From assembly GCA_045614365.1 (NCBI GenBank), contig JAZLCV010000170.1:1-7385 (forward strand): a stretch of DNA of 7,385 bases, given 5' to 3'. Position 1 is the first letter of the stretch. Each line of letters opens with the position of its first letter. Of the stretch, positions 6,600 through 7,385 are shown piece by piece. The stretch comes from SIG480 sp045614365. Its GTDB lineage: Bacteria; Bacillota; Clostridia; Oscillospirales; JAAYXM01. Both the position numbers and the translations under genes were made by a program. The notes beneath the pieces were generated by a model. It was not told the origin of the DNA. It worked only from the letters and a program-made list of their open reading frames with translations, and ran no database searches.

Positions 6600-6863
6600 T
6601 TATATTTGCGGCTCTGCCAGTGCGTCCAGTAAAAATTTTGTTGCAAAGCGTACTCCCTTTTCAAATGCTTTTTCAGAAGAAAATCCGCTTAACTCATTTA
6701 CGTTTTCTTCGTATTCTCCCAGCAGCGCACGTTGCTCTTCATTGAGAGTTGAAATTAATTTATCAAGGCTCGCCTCTGTTTTTTTCACTGCATCCTGCAT
6801 TATCCGGGCATTCTCATTGCGGTTTTCAAACAAATATGTATTCCACAAATCAGAAAGAAACAT
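6600..6863 (-). CDS. small 87-aa hypothetical protein (DUF6809-like?)
   Basis: The ORF runs from ATG (complement of 6861-6863) to TAA (complement of 6600-6602). The product is an acidic, mostly helical soluble protein of 87 aa without signal or membrane segments. Visible landmarks are a probable coiled or helical stretch (residues about 18-58, with ASLDKLISTLNEEQRALL), then a C-terminal FEKGVRFATKFLLDAL (67-82). The layout resembles the small DUF6809 family of Firmicutes (about 90 aa, a Leu/Glu-rich middle and F..G.....L near the end), but this is recollection and uncertain. Function is unknown. The gene is convergent with the amino-acid operon and lies 22 nt downstream (in its own direction) of an intrinsic terminator that ends a structured leader RNA, so its expression may depend on readthrough. 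An in-frame GTG at 7016 would add 51 residues but would run through that RNA and terminator. Confidence 0.72.
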   Translation of the reverse strand: MFLSDLWNTYLFENRNENARIMQDAVKKTEASLDKLISTLNEEQRALLGEYEENVNELSGFSSEKAFEKGVRFATKFLLDALAEPQI

Positions 6864-6870
6864 ATTCCCA

Positions 6871-6876
6871 CCTCCT
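6871..6876 (-). promoter_or_regulatory. ribosome binding site of the 87-aa gene
   Basis: On the minus strand AGGAGG (extended AGGAGGTGGG, 6876 down to 6867) lies 7 nt before the ATG at 6863. This fixes the start and rules out the longer GTG-initiated reading from 7016. Confidence 0.85.
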
Positions 6877-6885
6877 GTTACAAAT

Positions 6886-6912
6886 AAAAAGTGCGCAGCC
6901 GAAGCTACGCAC
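6886..6912 (-). terminator. UUCG-loop intrinsic terminator before the 87-aa gene
   Basis: Read on the minus strand, GTGCGTAGC (6912-6904), loop TTCG (6903-6900) and GCTGCGCAC (6899-6891) form a 9-bp stem with one U.G pair (6907.6896), followed directly by TTTTT (6890-6886) and ATTT. This is a textbook Rho-independent terminator with a stable C(UUCG)G tetraloop. On the + strand there is no T-run after it and the wobble becomes an A.C mismatch, so the minus direction is favoured. It ends 9 nt before the ribosome binding site of the 87-aa gene. Confidence 0.85.
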
Positions 6913-7057
6913 GAAAAATGCATTAACTCCGATTGCTGCGACACAAATCTTAAGACCTCACACAAGTATGCGAAGATAGAGCATGCATTTTTACCGAAAG
7001 GCAAAAAAATACACACTTATGTGAGATAGAATCAAATATTAAAATTTGTGTCGCAAC
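6886..7057 (-). ncRNA. putative structured non-coding or leader RNA (about 170 nt)
   Basis: The minus-strand transcript predicted from the promoter at 7089-7061 folds into a long rod. P1 has 19 bp: GTTGCGACACAAATTTTAA (7057-7039) with 6953-6935. P2 has 16 bp: 7027-7012 with 6970-6955, core CTCACATAAGTGTG. An 11-nt bulge (7038-7028) opposite one nucleotide separates P1 from P2. P3 has 8 bp: 7007-7000 with 6995-6988, TTTC loop. A 22-nt spacer leads to the terminator hairpin. All non-Watson-Crick positions within these stems are G.U on the minus strand (7056.6936, 7043.6949, 7026.6956, 7019.6963, 7014.6968, 7002.6993, 6907.6896) and would be A.C on the + strand. This points to a minus-strand RNA and argues against a DNA palindrome. 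The P1 5' end coincides with the expected transcription start. It could be a stand-alone ncRNA (size and rod shape recall 6S RNA, without a recognised 6S signature) or a regulatory leader of the 87-aa gene. Confidence 0.7.
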
Positions 7058-7060
7058 TTT

Positions 7061-7089
7061 ATTCTATCATATTAAGCGGGAATTTGCAA
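7061..7089 (-). promoter_or_regulatory. minus-strand promoter of the structured RNA
   Basis: On the minus strand TTGCAA (7089-7084, 4 of 6 to the -35 consensus) is followed after 17 nt by TAGAAT (7066-7061, 5 of 6 to TATAAT). The -10 is extended by TG one base upstream (TGATAGAAT, 7069-7061). The predicted start falls at about 7057-7054, which is exactly where the first helix of the structured RNA begins. Confidence 0.68.
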
Positions 7090-7199
7090 GAAAAAACTTC
7101 CACGGTTTGGTATGTATATGGATTACAATATAAAACTTTCAGAAATAAGCGCCATTTTATATTACAATTTATATTTAAAAAATTTTTTGAAAAAAACTC

Positions 7200-7228
7200 T
7201 TGACAAATCCAATTCTTTTTGATACAAT
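7200..7228 (+). promoter_or_regulatory. promoter of the tRNA operon with A/T-rich upstream tract
   Basis: TTGACA (7200-7205, exact) and TACAAT (7223-7228, 5 of 6) are 17 nt apart, with a start expected near 7235, about 12 nt before the first tRNA. The preceding 45 nt (7154-7199) is almost all A/T and includes AAAAAATTTTTT (7177-7188) and another A6 run at 7190-7196, which resembles an UP element for strong stable-RNA transcription. Between 7090 and 7153 I see no other feature. Confidence 0.85.
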
Positions 7229-7246
7229 TAATAGGCTGTTACGTAT

Positions 7247-7322
7247 GCTGGTATAGCTCAATTGGCAGAGCAGCTGATTTGTAATCAGCAGGTTGTAGGT
7301 TCAAGTCCTATTACCAGCTCCA
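7247..7322 (+). tRNA. tRNA-Thr (anticodon UGU)
   Basis: A complete 76-nt cloverleaf. The acceptor is GCTGGTA (7247-7253) with TACCAGC (7312-7318), discriminator T, and CCA encoded at 7320-7322. The D stem is GCTC/GAGC (7256-7259 with 7268-7271). The anticodon stem is GCTGA/TCAGC (7273-7277 with 7285-7289), with loop TTTGTAA giving anticodon TGT at 7280-7282, which reads ACA threonine codons. The T arm is GTAGG, TTCAAGT, CCTAT (7295-7311) with one G.U pair. It is the first gene of a tRNA operon, 8 nt before tRNA-Tyr. Confidence 0.97.
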
Positions 7323-7330
7323 GCTTATAT

Positions 7331-7385
7331 GGAGGAGTTCCCGAGTGGCCAAAGGGGGCAGACTGTAAATCTGTTGTCTTTCGAC
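7331..7385 (+). tRNA. tRNA-Tyr (anticodon GUA), 3' end cut by window
   Basis: It begins with acceptor strand GGAGGAG (7331-7337), then a D-arm region with CCGAGTGGCC. The anticodon stem is GCAGA/TCTGT with loop CTGTAAA and anticodon GTA at 7365-7367. After it, GTTGTCTTTCGAC begins a long variable arm, as expected for class II bacterial tRNA-Tyr. The T arm and 3' acceptor lie beyond the window. The anticodon separates it from the other class II tRNAs (Leu, Ser). Confidence 0.93.

Noticed and set aside
6864..7016. 51-residue N-terminal extension of the minus-strand small protein from GTG at 7016
   Set aside because: It crosses the intrinsic terminator and structured RNA, looks unlike coding sequence, and bypasses the strong AGGAGG before the ATG at 6863.
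6742..7029. 95-codon and 76-codon + strand ORFs antisense to the small gene and the RNA
   Set aside because: No convincing ribosome binding site or protein features; they follow from the low stop density opposite the minus-strand gene.
6937..7055. Inverted repeat read as ends of a small transposable element (MITE)
   Set aside because: No flanking target-site duplication is visible, and the wobble positions are G.U on one strand only, which fits an RNA helix better than terminal inverted repeats.

Overview
The window looks like chromosomal DNA from an anaerobic low-to-mid-GC Firmicute, most likely a gut Clostridia (Oscillospiraceae/Ruminococcaceae-like) genome. The basis is a lipoprotein-type binding protein in each transporter, strong AGGAGG-type ribosome binding sites, sigma-A-type TTGACA/TATAAT promoters, an encoded CCA on the tRNA, and the clostridial style of both ABC transporter operons. 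No species can be named from the sequence alone.

Layout, left to right. (1) Positions 1-172 hold two small hairpins and the leader of the first operon. (2) Positions 173-4065 are a galactose/glucose (methyl-galactoside) ABC import operon on the + strand: lipoprotein binding protein MglB, fused double ATPase MglA, permease MglC, then a 36-codon ORF (3955-4065) with its own ribosome binding site that encodes a tiny single-helix membrane peptide. (3) A consensus sigma-A promoter (4095-4123) starts a polar amino-acid ABC import operon: binding lipoprotein (4189-4929), a 64-nt double-hairpin repeat, permease (5031-5813) and ATPase (GTG start at 5800, overlapping the permease by 14 nt), closed by a strong terminator at 6543-6577 that can also serve the converging minus-strand gene. 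(4) On the minus strand, a small 87-aa protein gene (6600-6863) lies just downstream of a roughly 170-nt region that reads as a promoter-driven, highly base-paired RNA ending in a UUCG-loop intrinsic terminator (7057 down to 6886). (5) The right edge is a + strand tRNA operon with a near-consensus promoter: tRNA-Thr(UGU) complete, and tRNA-Tyr(GUA) cut by the window end.

The two transporters are ordinary import machines (binding protein, permease, ATPase) for sugar and amino acid uptake. The least ordinary parts are the minus-strand structured RNA with its terminator placed immediately before a small ORF (possible attenuator, riboswitch or stand-alone ncRNA), the small membrane peptide at the end of the mgl operon, and a galactose-binding protein whose calcium site is kept while several sugar-contact residues are changed.
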